Assembly: GCA_038749595.1 (NCBI GenBank)
Contig: JBCDHW010000001.1
Span: 248,001-312,000, forward strand
DNA from: Parvularcula sp038749595
Lineage (GTDB): Bacteria > Pseudomonadota > Alphaproteobacteria > Caulobacterales > Parvularculaceae
Direction of reading: 5' to 3'
DNA: 64,000 bases
Positions 15,986 to 24,751 of this stretch are shown piece by piece. The position numbers and the translations under genes are program-made. Within the stretch, counting starts at the first letter, position 1. Each line of letters starts with the position of its first letter. Under the pieces are notes generated by a model. The model was not told the origin of the DNA. It made no database searches and was given only the letters and a program-made list of their open reading frames with translations.

Positions 15986-17197
15986 TTAGCCCATCGCTTT
16001 TTGGAAGTTCTCGTCGACTTTATCGAGGAACTGGGTGGTGGTGAGCCAGCCTTGTTCCGCGCCGATGAGGAGAGCGAGGTCTTTGGTCATCGCGCCTTTT
16101 TCGACCGTCTGGATGATCGTCTTTTCGAGCGTCTCCGCGAAGGTGCCGACGTCGGGTGTGTCGTCGAGCTTGGCGCGGTGCTTGAGGCCGCGGGTCCAGG
16201 CGAAGATCGAGGCGATCGAGTTGGTCGAGGTCTCTTCGCCGCGTTGGTGGGCGCGGTAGTGGCGGGTGACGGTGCCGTGGGCCGCTTCTGCTTCGGCCGT
16301 CTTTCCGTCCGGGGTCAGAAGAACTGAGGACATCAGGCCCAGCGAGCCAAACCCTTGCGCGACGGTGTCCGACTGGACGTCGCCGTCATAGTTTTTACAC
16401 GCCCAAACATAGCCGCCCGACCATTTGAGGCAGGCCGCGACCATGTCGTCGATCAGGCGGTGCTCGTAATGGGTGCCGATGGCCTCGAACTGGTCTTTGA
16501 ATTCGGTCTCGTAGACTTCGAGGAAAAGATCCTTGAACCGACCATCATATTTTTTGAGGATCGTGTTCTTCGTGGACAGATAAACCGGGTACTTACGATC
16601 GAGGCCGTAATTGAAGCAGGCCCGGGCGAAGTCCCGAATCGAATCGTCGAGATTGTACATCGCCTGGGCGATGCCTGACGTCGGTGCGTCGAAGACTTCG
16701 TGCTCGATGATCTCGCCGCTTTCGCCTTCCCACTTGATCGACAGTTTGCCTTTGCCGGGGAACAGGAAGTCGGTGGCGCGGTATTGGTCGCCGTAAGCGT
16801 GACGACCGATGATGATCGGCTGGGTCCAACCCGGCACCAGGCGCGGCACGTTGCGGATAATGATCGGTTCACGGAACACCACACCGCCGAGGATGTTGCG
16901 GATCGTGCCGTTGGGCGAGCGCCACATCTTCTTGAGGCCGAACTCTTCGACCCGGGCTTCGTCAGGGGTGATCGTGGCGCATTTGACGCCCACCCCGTGC
17001 TCTTTGATCGCCATCGCTGCGTCGACCGTGATTTGGTCGTCGGTGCGGTCGCGTTCCTCCATCCCCAGGTCGTAATAATGCAGATCGATGTCGAGATAGG
17101 GATGGATCAGCTTGTCTTTGATCAGCTGCCAAATGATGCGGGTCATCTCGTCGCCGTCGAGTTCGACGACGGGATTTTTGACCTTAATCTTGGCCAT
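15986..17197 (-). CDS. icd: NADP-dependent isocitrate dehydrogenase
   Basis: The enzyme oxidatively decarboxylates isocitrate to 2-oxoglutarate in the TCA cycle. The 403-residue length and sequence (starting MAKIKVKNPVVELDGDEMTR) match the homodimeric, eukaryote-like IDH subfamily found in alphaproteobacteria rather than the E. coli type. Visible motifs include SPNGTIRN for isocitrate binding, DDMVAACLKWSGGYVWACKNYDGD with the metal-binding aspartates, and EAAHGTVTRHYR for NADP. An AAGGAGG site lies 6 nt upstream of the ATG, suggesting high expression, and a terminator follows. Confidence 0.97.
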   Translation of the reverse strand: MAKIKVKNPVVELDGDEMTRIIWQLIKDKLIHPYLDIDLHYYDLGMEERDRTDDQITVDAAMAIKEHGVGVKCATITPDEARVEEFGLKKMWRSPNGTIRNILGGVVFREPIIIRNVPRLVPGWTQPIIIGRHAYGDQYRATDFLFPGKGKLSIKWEGESGEIIEHEVFDAPTSGIAQAMYNLDDSIRDFARACFNYGLDRKYPVYLSTKNTILKKYDGRFKDLFLEVYETEFKDQFEAIGTHYEHRLIDDMVAACLKWSGGYVWACKNYDGDVQSDTVAQGFGSLGLMSSVLLTPDGKTAEAEAAHGTVTRHYRAHQRGEETSTNSIASIFAWTRGLKHRAKLDDTPDVGTFAETLEKTIIQTVEKGAMTKDLALLIGAEQGWLTTTQFLDKVDENFQKAMG

Positions 17198-17203
17198 ACT
17201 GGG

Positions 17204-17210
17204 CCTCCTT
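17204..17210 (-). promoter_or_regulatory. Consensus Shine-Dalgarno of icd
   Basis: The minus strand reads AAGGAGG, a full consensus, with a 6-nt spacer to the ATG at 17197. It fixes the icd start and implies efficient translation. Confidence 0.85.
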
Positions 17211-17250
17211 TACGCGTACTTCGCCCGTTTCGGGGTGTGAGGCCTAAACG

Positions 17251-17727
17251 TCAACGCTCATCATCATCGCTGCCCGCCGTGGCGATGCCGCCGAGGTCGT
17301 CCTCGTCGTCTTCGTCATCGAGAAGCGTGTCGTCGTCATCATCGTCTGGCAGGTCGATGTCGTCGATATCGGCGAGTTCATCGTCCTCCTCGTCATCACT
17401 ATCGTCGTCATCGTCCTCATCGAGGCTTTTGGCGCGTTTGGATTTGACGGGCGCTTTTTCGCTTTCAGCGTCTTCGAGGCTCGTTTCGTTGTCCTCGCCG
17501 ACTTCAGCCACTTCGTTTTCAGGCTCGTCGTCGCTCTCTTCTGCGGCAGCGGCTGCTTTCGCGGCTTCGTCTTCCTCTTCGCGGAGACGTTTGCGCGATT
17601 TCAGCAGGACGTCGGGTACAAAGTCCTGGTCGCACACGGGGCAGTGCGCGGGATTTTTCCCAAGATCATAGAATCGAGCAGGACACAAAGGGCAGTCGCG
17701 CTTTACGCCAAGGTCTTCGTTTGCCAA
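17251..17727 (-). CDS. TIGR02300-type FYDLN acid protein
   Basis: A 158-residue protein with an N-terminal zinc-ribbon-like module (CPLCPARFYDLGKNPAHCPVC split as CPLC and CPVC) containing the diagnostic FYDLN-type motif. It is followed by a long tail made almost entirely of Asp, Glu, Ser and Leu. The family is restricted largely to alphaproteobacteria, its function is unknown, and it typically lies divergently beside aroA, as here. The acidic tail could mimic nucleic acid or buffer basic proteins; that is speculation. Confidence 0.9.
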   Translation of the reverse strand: MANEDLGVKRDCPLCPARFYDLGKNPAHCPVCDQDFVPDVLLKSRKRLREEEDEAAKAAAAAEESDDEPENEVAEVGEDNETSLEDAESEKAPVKSKRAKSLDEDDDDDSDDEEDDELADIDDIDLPDDDDDDTLLDDEDDEDDLGGIATAGSDDDER

Positions 17728-17839
17728 TGAATTTCCCGTTTGTTCAGGTGGTTCGGTTTCGTCGAAAGCCTGTGGTTGGCAGAGGCCGACGGCGCTGTCA
17801 AAGCGACACGCAGCAACGGTAGCGCGAGGCAGAGTGACA

Positions 17840-19135
17840 ATGGACCGGTTGACGGCTCAGAAGAGCGATCCCCTCGAAGGATCCGTACGGGTGCCAAGCG
17901 ACAAGAGCATGAGCCACCGTGCTTTGATGTTCGGCGCTGTATCAGAAGGGGTGACCCGGATCTCTGGGCCTCTCGAAGCGGGCGATGTGCTCAGCACCGC
18001 GGCAGCGCTGCGCGCTTTTGGCGTGTCCGTTGAGCGCGATGGCCCCCTTTGGATCGTCCGTGGCCGTCCTTGGGCGAGCCCCCGGCGGGCGCTTGACCTT
18101 GGGAACGCTGGAACGGGTGTGCGGCTCTTGATGGGGCTGACGGCGGGGCAGGGGGTTGAGGCGACGTTCGTGGGCGATCCGAGCCTCATGCGCCGGCCGA
18201 TGGCTCGGGTGCTCGACCCGCTGCGTGCGATGGGCTGCGAGGCGGGCGACACAGACGGGCGCTTGCCCGTCACCGTGCGGCCGTCACGGCCAAGCGGGTT
18301 CCGGTACAGCTTGCCGATGCCTTCGGCGCAGGTGAAATCCTGCGTGCTGCTCGCCGGGCTCGGAGCGACAGGGCCGGTGACGGTGGTTGAGCCAGTGCCG
18401 ACCCGCGATCATACAGAGCGGATGCTGCAGGCCTTTGGTGCTGACCTGCGCGTGGATGGCCAGGCGATCACGCTCCACCCAGGGCAACGGCTGATCGCGC
18501 CAACAGGGCTCACGATCCCCGCTGATCCGTCCTCGGCAGCATTTCCGATGGTTGCCGCGTTAGTTGTTCCGGGATCGGAGGTTCAGCTTACGGATGTTAT
18601 GCTCAATCCTCGGCGGATAGAGCTCATCCGCGCCCTCCGCAGGATGGGCGCGCTGATTGAGGAGGGCCCGACGAAAGGTCCTTCTGGCGGTGAGGATATC
18701 GCTGATCTGAAGGTGACCGCGACCCAGCTCCAAGCGATCCATGTGCAGCCCGAAGAGGTTCCTGACATGGTGGATGAGATCCCCATTCTCGCTGTTGCCG
18801 CGGCGTTCGCCGAAGGCACCACGCGGATTGATGGTCTCGAAGAGTTGAAAGTGAAGGAGAGCGACCGGTTGGCAGCGACAGCCGGCATTCTCCGCAGCGC
18901 TGGGGTCCCCTGCCGGGCGGGCGATGACTGGATTGAGATTGACGGGCAGGAAAGGGTCGCTGGCGGCGGTACGGTGGACACGGATCATGACCACCGGATT
19001 GGGATGGCGACGCTGGTTCTTGGGCTCGCAGCGGAAGCACCGATGGCCATTACCGGCGCGTCGGCGATTGCTTCGAGCTTCCCCACGTTTCAACCGATGA
19101 TGGCGTCGTTGGGCGCGAAGATCAGCGCGGCTTAG
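17840..19135 (+). CDS. aroA: 3-phosphoshikimate 1-carboxyvinyltransferase (EPSP synthase, class II type)
   Basis: EPSP synthase joins shikimate-3-phosphate and phosphoenolpyruvate in the aromatic amino acid pathway. The 431-residue protein has VPSDKSMSHRALM at the N-terminus, GNAGTGVRLLMGL near residue 90, the class II-like TRDHTERMLQAFG, and KESDRLAA and DHDHRIGMA near the C-terminus. The overall pattern follows the CP4/class II group. The glyphosate-critical position, Ala in CP4, is Gly91 here. The ATG at 17840 (GAGG upstream) is used instead of a GTG at 17834. The stop overlaps the convergent SDR stop by 4 nt. Confidence 0.96.
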   Translation: MDRLTAQKSDPLEGSVRVPSDKSMSHRALMFGAVSEGVTRISGPLEAGDVLSTAAALRAFGVSVERDGPLWIVRGRPWASPRRALDLGNAGTGVRLLMGLTAGQGVEATFVGDPSLMRRPMARVLDPLRAMGCEAGDTDGRLPVTVRPSRPSGFRYSLPMPSAQVKSCVLLAGLGATGPVTVVEPVPTRDHTERMLQAFGADLRVDGQAITLHPGQRLIAPTGLTIPADPSSAAFPMVAALVVPGSEVQLTDVMLNPRRIELIRALRRMGALIEEGPTKGPSGGEDIADLKVTATQLQAIHVQPEEVPDMVDEIPILAVAAAFAEGTTRIDGLEELKVKESDRLAATAGILRSAGVPCRAGDDWIEIDGQERVAGGGTVDTDHDHRIGMATLVLGLAAEAPMAITGASAIASSFPTFQPMMASLGAKISAA

Positions 19136-19920
19136 TGCGCGGGATCGGGTGTTGCTGCCGTTCCCGCCAACAGCCCGCCATCGATCACCAACTCCGTACC
19201 CGTCATATACGCGCTGTCGTCGGAGGCCAGGTAGACGGCTGCTGCCGCGACTTCATCAGCAGTGCCAAAGCGGCGGAGGGGGGTGTCGGCGACAAAGCTT
19301 GCCATCCGCGCCTCGCGTTCCGGCCCTTGGCCGAGCATTGGCTCCCACATCGGGGTGAGCACAGCGGCAGGGCAAATCGCGTTGCACCGGATCTTCCAGC
19401 CCTGCTCAGCGCAATAAAGGGCGACCGTCTTTGTGTGGTTTCGGATCGCAGCCTTGGAGCTGGCGTAAGCTGCCGCGGCGGGGATCCCGACCATGCCTGA
19501 GCGGGAGGCGATGTTGATGATGGCGCCCTCGCCGGACGCTTTCATGGCGCTGATGGCATAGCGGCAGCCGAGGAACGTGCCGTCGAGATTGACCGCGTGC
19601 ACGGCGCGCCAATCGGTGAGCGTCGCGTGCTCGGGATCGTGCGCGCGCGGGGTCTCTCCAAAACCCGTCACTCCAGCATTGTTGACGAGGACATCAATCT
19701 CGGGCGCTTCACCGGCCAGCGTTGCCCAATCGTCTTCACGCTGAACATCAAGGTGGAGAAACCGTATACTTCGCTTTTTCGCCTCACTCTCGCCGCGATC
19801 GGCATTGATGTCGGTGAGGATCACGTCCGCGCCCTCACGCAAAAAGTGATCGGTGATCGCAAGGCCAATCCCTTGCGCTGCGCCGGTGATAACGCATTGT
19901 TTGCCTTGGAGGCGGGTCAT
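19132..19920 (-). CDS. SDR family NAD(P)-dependent oxidoreductase
   Basis: A classical short-chain dehydrogenase of 262 residues. The cofactor motif TGAAQGIG, the structural NNAG, the catalytic Ser in NIASRSG and the Tyr-x-x-x-Lys in YASSKAA are all present. An Asp after strand 2 (ILTDINADRG) favours NAD over NADP. The C-terminal TGTELVIDGGLLAG matches 3-beta-hydroxysteroid or cyclopentanol-dehydrogenase-like members, but the substrate is unknown. The ATG at 19920 has an AAGGAA site; a longer frame upstream lacks one. Confidence 0.88.
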   Translation of the reverse strand: MTRLQGKQCVITGAAQGIGLAITDHFLREGADVILTDINADRGESEAKKRSIRFLHLDVQREDDWATLAGEAPEIDVLVNNAGVTGFGETPRAHDPEHATLTDWRAVHAVNLDGTFLGCRYAISAMKASGEGAIINIASRSGMVGIPAAAAYASSKAAIRNHTKTVALYCAEQGWKIRCNAICPAAVLTPMWEPMLGQGPEREARMASFVADTPLRRFGTADEVAAAAVYLASDDSAYMTGTELVIDGGLLAGTAATPDPAH

Positions 19921-20052
19921 ATCCGGTTCCTTTGGCGATGCGGTCGCTGGGCCGGGTTTGCATCCAGTCCATGGGTGGATCAACAGCGGCGAACTTCACG
20001 CTGGCGCTGCGGCGCGACGCTGCTTAACTCGGGATGAACACAGGAGACTTCT

Positions 20053-21813
20053 ATGGCGGCATCGGGTGGGACCGAGTTTCTGGCGGATGCTGCGGTCTAC
20101 CTCGGCGCCACGGCGGTTGCCGTTCCGATTTTCAAGAAATTGAAGCTGGGCACGATCCTGGGGTTCCTTGCGGCGGGGGTCATTCTCGGGCCGCATCTGC
20201 TTGGCATCCTGACCGCCGAAGAGGGCGTTTTCCAGATTGCCGAGCTCGGCGTGGTTCTGTTCCTGTTTGTGATCGGGTTGGAGCTGAGCATACCGCGCTT
20301 GCTGTCGCTCAGGCGCACCATCTTTGGCCTTGGCCTGTCCCAGATGCTGGTGACGGGGGCGCTCTTCAGCCTTGCGTTTTGGCAGTTTGGGATCCTCACG
20401 ACGGGGCCAGCCGTGATCGCGGGGTTCGCGCTTGCCTGTTCCTCGACAGCATTTGCTTTGAGCTTGTTGCAGGAACGCGGGGAGCTGAACACGCCTTACG
20501 GCACCAAAGCGTTTTCCGTTCTGCTGTTCCAAGACATCGCGGTTATCCCGCTGCTCGCAGCGATCCCGTTTGTCGCCCAGAGCTCGTCCAGCGGTGAAGG
20601 ATTGCCCGTTGATTTCGTCGCGATTGGCAAGGCTGCGGGCGCGATCATCTTGCTGGTGACGGCGGGGCGCTTCGTGCTCAACCGGTTTTTCAAGTTGGTC
20701 GCGGTGTCAGGCTCGCGCGAAGCGTTCTCTGCCGCGGCGCTGTTCACGGTGGCGGCGACGGCGCTGCTCCTCGCTGAAGTGGGGCTGTCGATGGCGCTGG
20801 GCGCGTTCGTGGCCGGGGTTCTGTTGGCCGAGAGCTCTTTCAGGCACCAGATCGAAGCTGATATCGAGCCGTTCCGCGAATTGCTGCTCGGCTTGTTCTT
20901 CATCGGCGTTGGTATGCAGCTCGACGTCAACGTGATGCTGGCCAATTGGTTCCTCGTCTTGGCGGGCGCTGCAGTCCTGATCATCGTCAAAGCCGCCATC
21001 CTGTTTGGGCTGACGCGGGCATTCGGCGGTGACGGTTTGAGCGCCCTGCGCGTTGGCGGGGTCCTCAGCCAAGGCGGTGAGTTTGGTTTTGTTGTCTTCA
21101 GCCTCGGCGTGGGGCGCGGGATTTTCGATGTCGAGTTCGCGACAGTTGCTTCTGCAGTGATCACCATTTCGATGGTCGCGACGCCGGTGATCATGATCCA
21201 ACTCAGCCGCCTACGGACAACCACGCCTGCGGAGGTTCTTGAGGGGCCGGACGGCTCTGAAGGGCAAGTCTTGGTGGTGGGCTATGGCCGGATGGGGCAG
21301 ATCGTCAGCCAAATGCTGCGCGGCTCCAACATCTCGGTGACGGCGATCGATAACGATCCGCGCCGGATCGAGACGGCCCGCGCGTTTGGGGCCAAAGTCT
21401 TCTACGGTGACGGCACCAACATCCACCTGCTGCTGACGGCCGGGGCGTTGTCCGCGGATGCCGTCGTCTTCGCGATCGATGACCGCACGGGCCTGAAAGA
21501 GGGCGTTGCGGCGCTGAGGGAGCGGTGTCCCAAGGTGCGGATCTTGGTGCGGGCCAATGACCGGATCCACGAGATGGAATTGATGTCCGAGGACACGGAC
21601 TTTATTGTTCGCGAGACGTTTGAGAGCGCGGTGCTGATGGCCCGGCGGACGCTCTCGTTCCTCGGTCATAACGATGCGCTGATTTCAGAGATTGAAGCGG
21701 AGTTCCGCGAGATGGACCGGAACCGGCTGCTTGCTCAGGCGACGGACGGTATCTACGCCCAGCGCGAGACGTTGAACATGCCTCTGATTGCGTCGAATAA
21801 GGCCGCCGAGTGA
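20053..21813 (+). CDS. CPA2-family cation:proton antiporter with RCK domain (Kef type)
   Basis: The 586-residue protein has an N-terminal 12-helix antiporter domain (about 1-390) with ELGVVLFLFVIGLELS typical of KefB/KefC. A cytosolic RCK_N domain follows (from about 405) with the NAD-binding VLVVGYGRMGQIV and an acidic AIDNDP. It lacks the long Kef C-terminal glutathione-sensing tail region seen in E. coli, so regulation may differ. It probably mediates K+ or Na+ efflux against protons. The ATG has an AGGAG site. Its last 212 nt are overlapped by an antisense gene. Confidence 0.9.
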   Translation: MAASGGTEFLADAAVYLGATAVAVPIFKKLKLGTILGFLAAGVILGPHLLGILTAEEGVFQIAELGVVLFLFVIGLELSIPRLLSLRRTIFGLGLSQMLVTGALFSLAFWQFGILTTGPAVIAGFALACSSTAFALSLLQERGELNTPYGTKAFSVLLFQDIAVIPLLAAIPFVAQSSSSGEGLPVDFVAIGKAAGAIILLVTAGRFVLNRFFKLVAVSGSREAFSAAALFTVAATALLLAEVGLSMALGAFVAGVLLAESSFRHQIEADIEPFRELLLGLFFIGVGMQLDVNVMLANWFLVLAGAAVLIIVKAAILFGLTRAFGGDGLSALRVGGVLSQGGEFGFVVFSLGVGRGIFDVEFATVASAVITISMVATPVIMIQLSRLRTTTPAEVLEGPDGSEGQVLVVGYGRMGQIVSQMLRGSNISVTAIDNDPRRIETARAFGAKVFYGDGTNIHLLLTAGALSADAVVFAIDDRTGLKEGVAALRERCPKVRILVRANDRIHEMELMSEDTDFIVRETFESAVLMARRTLSFLGHNDALISEIEAEFREMDRNRLLAQATDGIYAQRETLNMPLIASNKAAE

Positions 21814-22444
21814 GCGCGGGATAGGCGTCTCGCCGCGCCATCATGCTCATATTCTCTGTCGGCATCTGGCGGCGCATTTTGTTCGGCCTCGTGTCAAACC
21901 ATTGGATGCGCGGATAAGGCTCGCGAAGCAACGTGTACGCCGCATCCCACAGCTCTACGGCAAAGCTCGGGTCGAGGGTGAGGAGGCTTGGCGCGTCCCT
22001 GTCAACGCAGCCAAAGACAATCCCCGCCATCGGCAGATCCTCAGTGCTGGTGTCGACGAGAGCCACGTAAGACAGCTCGCTGAGCATCTTGTAGCGCTCG
22101 ACCGCTTCATCGATCGTCCGGGTGCGGTAGAGGAGAGTCCGGCGCCTCAAATCGATCTCTAAACGGACGATTTCGCCCTCAGCGATCGTTTGGAAGCTGT
22201 TGCGCAAAAAGAACGGCGCGGTGATGATGATCATCACCGCGGGCGCGACGGACAAGATCAACTCCAGGAGGCCAACCCCGCTTTCCGAGTTCTCGCGCCA
22301 AGTGTTGAGCACGCTGAGAGGGACAATCACCGCGATGACGAGGGCGACGCCGAAGAGGATGCGCCGGGCAAAGAGCTGGCCCTCCGCGCTGGCGAGCTCG
22401 TCTTTTTCCGCAACGATGCGGGTGCTGCTGACGCTGAGTTCCAT
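21602..22444 (-). CDS. Two-TM membrane protein with antisense-overlapping C-terminus
   Basis: The protein has two predicted membrane helices (about 27-46 and 60-78) followed by a cytoplasmic domain to about residue 205, which looks like real coding sequence. The last 70 residues (21602-21813) are read from the strand opposite the antiporter gene and are rich in Arg, Ser, Pro and Gly, as expected for antisense reading. The original stop was probably lost by mutation or frameshift, or the tail is genuinely translated. No family is recognised. It is divergent from the MFS gene at 22535. Confidence 0.6.
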   Translation of the reverse strand: MELSVSSTRIVAEKDELASAEGQLFARRILFGVALVIAVIVPLSVLNTWRENSESGVGLLELILSVAPAVMIIITAPFFLRNSFQTIAEGEIVRLEIDLRRRTLLYRTRTIDEAVERYKMLSELSYVALVDTSTEDLPMAGIVFGCVDRDAPSLLTLDPSFAVELWDAAYTLLREPYPRIQWFDTRPNKMRRQMPTENMSMMARRDAYPALTRRPYSTQSEACSTSRAGRRYRPSPEQAAGSGPSRGTPLQSLKSAHRYDRGTRASAGPSAPRSQTSREQ

Positions 22445-22534
22445 CCCCTAAAGCCCTCCACCAAGGCTGCTTGTGGCACTCTGCATGCCCCGGCGCTCGC
22501 GTGCAAATCCTCCGCTGTTCACGGCGCGAGCAGC

Positions 22535-23815
22535 ATGGCAAAGGGGGCTATGCGCGCAGCTCTCCCCCTGTTTTTTCTGATCGTTTCTGGTGCTCTCCTT
22601 TTGGGAAGCAACGGGATGCACTCGACGCTGCTGGGCGTGCGCGGATCGATTGAAGGCTTCGCGGCGCTGGAGATCGCGCTGCTGCTCACGGCTTATTACG
22701 TGGGCTTTATCGGCGGCTGTCGGCGGGCGCCTCGGATCATCCAGGAGGTCGGGCACATCCGGGCGTTCACGGCCTTCGCGTCGATCGCATCGGCGGCGGC
22801 GATGAGCCACGCGTTGTTCGTTGAGAGCTGGTTCTGGGTTGTGACCCGGGTGATCACGGGGTTCTGTCTGGCGGGCCTGCAGATGATCATCGAAAGCTGG
22901 CTGAACGAGCGCGCCAGCAACGAAAACCGCGGCCAAGTCTTGTCGATTTACCGGATCACGGACCTGATATCGGCGACGTTGTTTCAGGCGGTGTTGCCGG
23001 TTTTTGATCCCGAGACGTTTGTGCCGTTCGGTGTGCTGACGATCGTGATAAGCTTTGCGTTGGTGCCGGTGGCGTTGACGCGGTCACCCGCACCGCCGGT
23101 TCCGACCAGTCACCGGCTCGACCTTGCCCGACTGTGGCGGGTTTCGCCCCTCGCAGCAGGGGGTGCGGCGCTGATCGGCCTCTCGGTGAGTTCGTATTGG
23201 TCGATGGGTCCTTTGTTCGTTGCGGGCCTTGGGTTTCCCGCAGCCTCGACTGGTCTTTTTCTTGGTGCGGCGATCTTTGGCGGTGCGTTGGCGCAGTGGC
23301 CGGTGGGGATGCTGTCCGACCGGATGGACCGGCGGTTTGTGATTATCGGGCTTGGTTTCCTCGCCGCGAGCGTTTCGTTCCTTGTGCCGATGATTGCGGC
23401 GCGCGGGGAGCAGGGGTTGATGCTGGCCGGACTGATCTTCGGCGCCGCTGCGGTGCCAAGCTTTGGCCTGGTGATCGCCCACGGCAACGACCATGCGGAG
23501 GAGGGCAACCATGTTGCCGTCAATGGCGGCCTCCTGCTGCTCTACGGCGGCGCGGCCGCTTTAGGGCCGATCGCTGCGAGCCAAGTGATGGGGCTCTTTG
23601 GGAGCAACGCGCTGTTTTGGTGGATCGGCGGGATTTACGGAACGCTTGCTGCGTTCGGCTTGCTCCGTCTGGTTTCCCGCGCTGCGCCGGAGGCCCGCGA
23701 GGACTACGTGCCGGTCTTGCGCACCGCGCCCGGTATCTTCGAACTCGACCCGCGGGTTGATCCGTCTGAGGATCAAACCGAGCCCGAGCCTCCCATCGCT
23801 GGCACGCCGGTGTGA
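22535..23815 (+). CDS. Major facilitator superfamily transporter, YcaD-like
   Basis: A 426-residue carrier with about 12 hydrophobic helices. The first helix and following loop (GSNGMHSTLLGVRGSIEGF) match the YcaD-like MFS group, and the loop 2-3 region contains RRAPRIIQEVGHIRAF. The substrate is unknown. ATG 22535 is used; ATG 22550 with an AAAGGGGG site just upstream is a good alternative. Longer forward reading upstream of 22535 overlaps the 5' end of the divergent gene and is rejected. A palindromic repeat follows the stop. Confidence 0.82.
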   Translation: MAKGAMRAALPLFFLIVSGALLLGSNGMHSTLLGVRGSIEGFAALEIALLLTAYYVGFIGGCRRAPRIIQEVGHIRAFTAFASIASAAAMSHALFVESWFWVVTRVITGFCLAGLQMIIESWLNERASNENRGQVLSIYRITDLISATLFQAVLPVFDPETFVPFGVLTIVISFALVPVALTRSPAPPVPTSHRLDLARLWRVSPLAAGGAALIGLSVSSYWSMGPLFVAGLGFPAASTGLFLGAAIFGGALAQWPVGMLSDRMDRRFVIIGLGFLAASVSFLVPMIAARGEQGLMLAGLIFGAAAVPSFGLVIAHGNDHAEEGNHVAVNGGLLLLYGGAAALGPIAASQVMGLFGSNALFWWIGGIYGTLAAFGLLRLVSRAAPEAREDYVPVLRTAPGIFELDPRVDPSEDQTEPEPPIAGTPV

Positions 23816-23820
23816 ACACC

Positions 23821-23936
23821 CGTCCTCCCGGAAATCGCGCCAGCCTTTATCGGGGATCTAGGGACCGCTGATGCAGTGTTGTGGTTGGGGTTGGCCATGG
23901 GTCCCGGATAGGTGCTGCGCACATTCCGGGATGACG
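23821..23936. repeat. Imperfect ~116-bp palindromic intergenic element
   Basis: The left arm (23821-23866, starting CGTCCTCCCGGAA and ending GGGACC) and the right arm (about 23898-23936, starting TGGGTCCCGGAT and ending CCGGGATGACG) are imperfect reverse complements, with a ~31-nt spacer. The layout, with outer CCCGGAA/TTCCGGG and inner GGGACC/GGTCCC, resembles palindromic repeats scattered between genes in many alphaproteobacterial genomes. It fills the gap between the convergent MFS and sodC genes and could fold in either transcript as a terminator-like structure. Confidence 0.75.
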
Positions 23937-23950
23937 GCGCGGCGTTTCCG

Positions 23951-24679
23951 CTAAAGCTCCGGGAAGAACGCTGCGCAGGCGATGCGGGCGCCCGCCCCGC
24001 CGATGGGCTGGCTGATATGGTCGTCGGGGTTCTCGTGGATGATCAGCGCAAACCCGTCCTCGTCGAGCGCCTGCTCGAACGTTAGGCCCGCGGCGAACAG
24101 CTCTGCGGTGATCCCCGCTTCGCTCGCCCAAACGTTCGGGAAGTCTGCCCCAACGTGGTAGCCCTTGGGGTTCAGAATGCCGTGCTCGGCCTCGTCGACG
24201 CCGATATGGCCACCCGACGCTTTAAACCCCGCGCCGGGGTCCGAGCAGTCACCAACTTGGTGGAGGTGCACGCCGTGGAAGCCTGGCGGGATGTCGGACG
24301 CGAAAACAGTGATCACCATTCCGTGGGGTCCATCGATGATCGTAGCACGCCCATGGTTTTCGCCATTGGTGGTCAGAAGTGGCGAAGCGGTGGTCGCGCG
24401 AAGGGCCGTACCCATCGCGTAGGTTAAGAGACTGAACTGCTCCCGCTCACTCCGGTTTTCAAGCAAGGCTGAAAGTGGCTCCGCCGTGATAATGATCACG
24501 TCACTCGAACCATCGGCTGCTGCCCGGAGCGATGCTATTTGCTCTTCGGCGCCCGCTTTTGAGTTATCTGAAGGCAGTGCAGAACTCACCCCCTCGGCCT
24601 GCGCCCCACTCGGCTCAGGCGTCACGCACCCGGCCAAGCCCAGCGCAGCTGCAAAAACAAGGGTCCGAAGGATCTTCAT
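23951..24679 (-). CDS. sodC: Lipoprotein Cu/Zn superoxide dismutase
   Basis: The enzyme dismutates superoxide in the periplasm. The 242-residue precursor has a lipobox (LGLAGC, cysteine near 18), a linker, and the SOD domain from about residue 100. Cu ligands GVHLHQVGDC, the bridging GGHI and AEHG, and the last His in LIIHENPDD are present, with the C-terminal GGAGARIAC supplying the disulfide Cys and the active-site Arg. The zinc loop reads HVGADFPN, one residue longer than the usual HxGDLPN, which moves the Zn-ligand Asp. It is divergent from gyrA with 72 nt between them. Confidence 0.92.
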   Translation of the reverse strand: MKILRTLVFAAALGLAGCVTPEPSGAQAEGVSSALPSDNSKAGAEEQIASLRAAADGSSDVIIITAEPLSALLENRSEREQFSLLTYAMGTALRATTASPLLTTNGENHGRATIIDGPHGMVITVFASDIPPGFHGVHLHQVGDCSDPGAGFKASGGHIGVDEAEHGILNPKGYHVGADFPNVWASEAGITAELFAAGLTFEQALDEDGFALIIHENPDDHISQPIGGAGARIACAAFFPEL

Positions 24680-24751
24680 ATTGCGTTCACCTTTCTGGCG
24701 GTGCGGGGCAAAGGCTGCTATCTCCCAGCGACTCGCGAATAACCCCTAGGA

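Noticed and set aside
22190..22534. Upstream extension of the MFS gene
   Set aside because: It reads antisense through the start of the divergent two-TM gene and adds a hydrophilic stretch before the first transmembrane helix.
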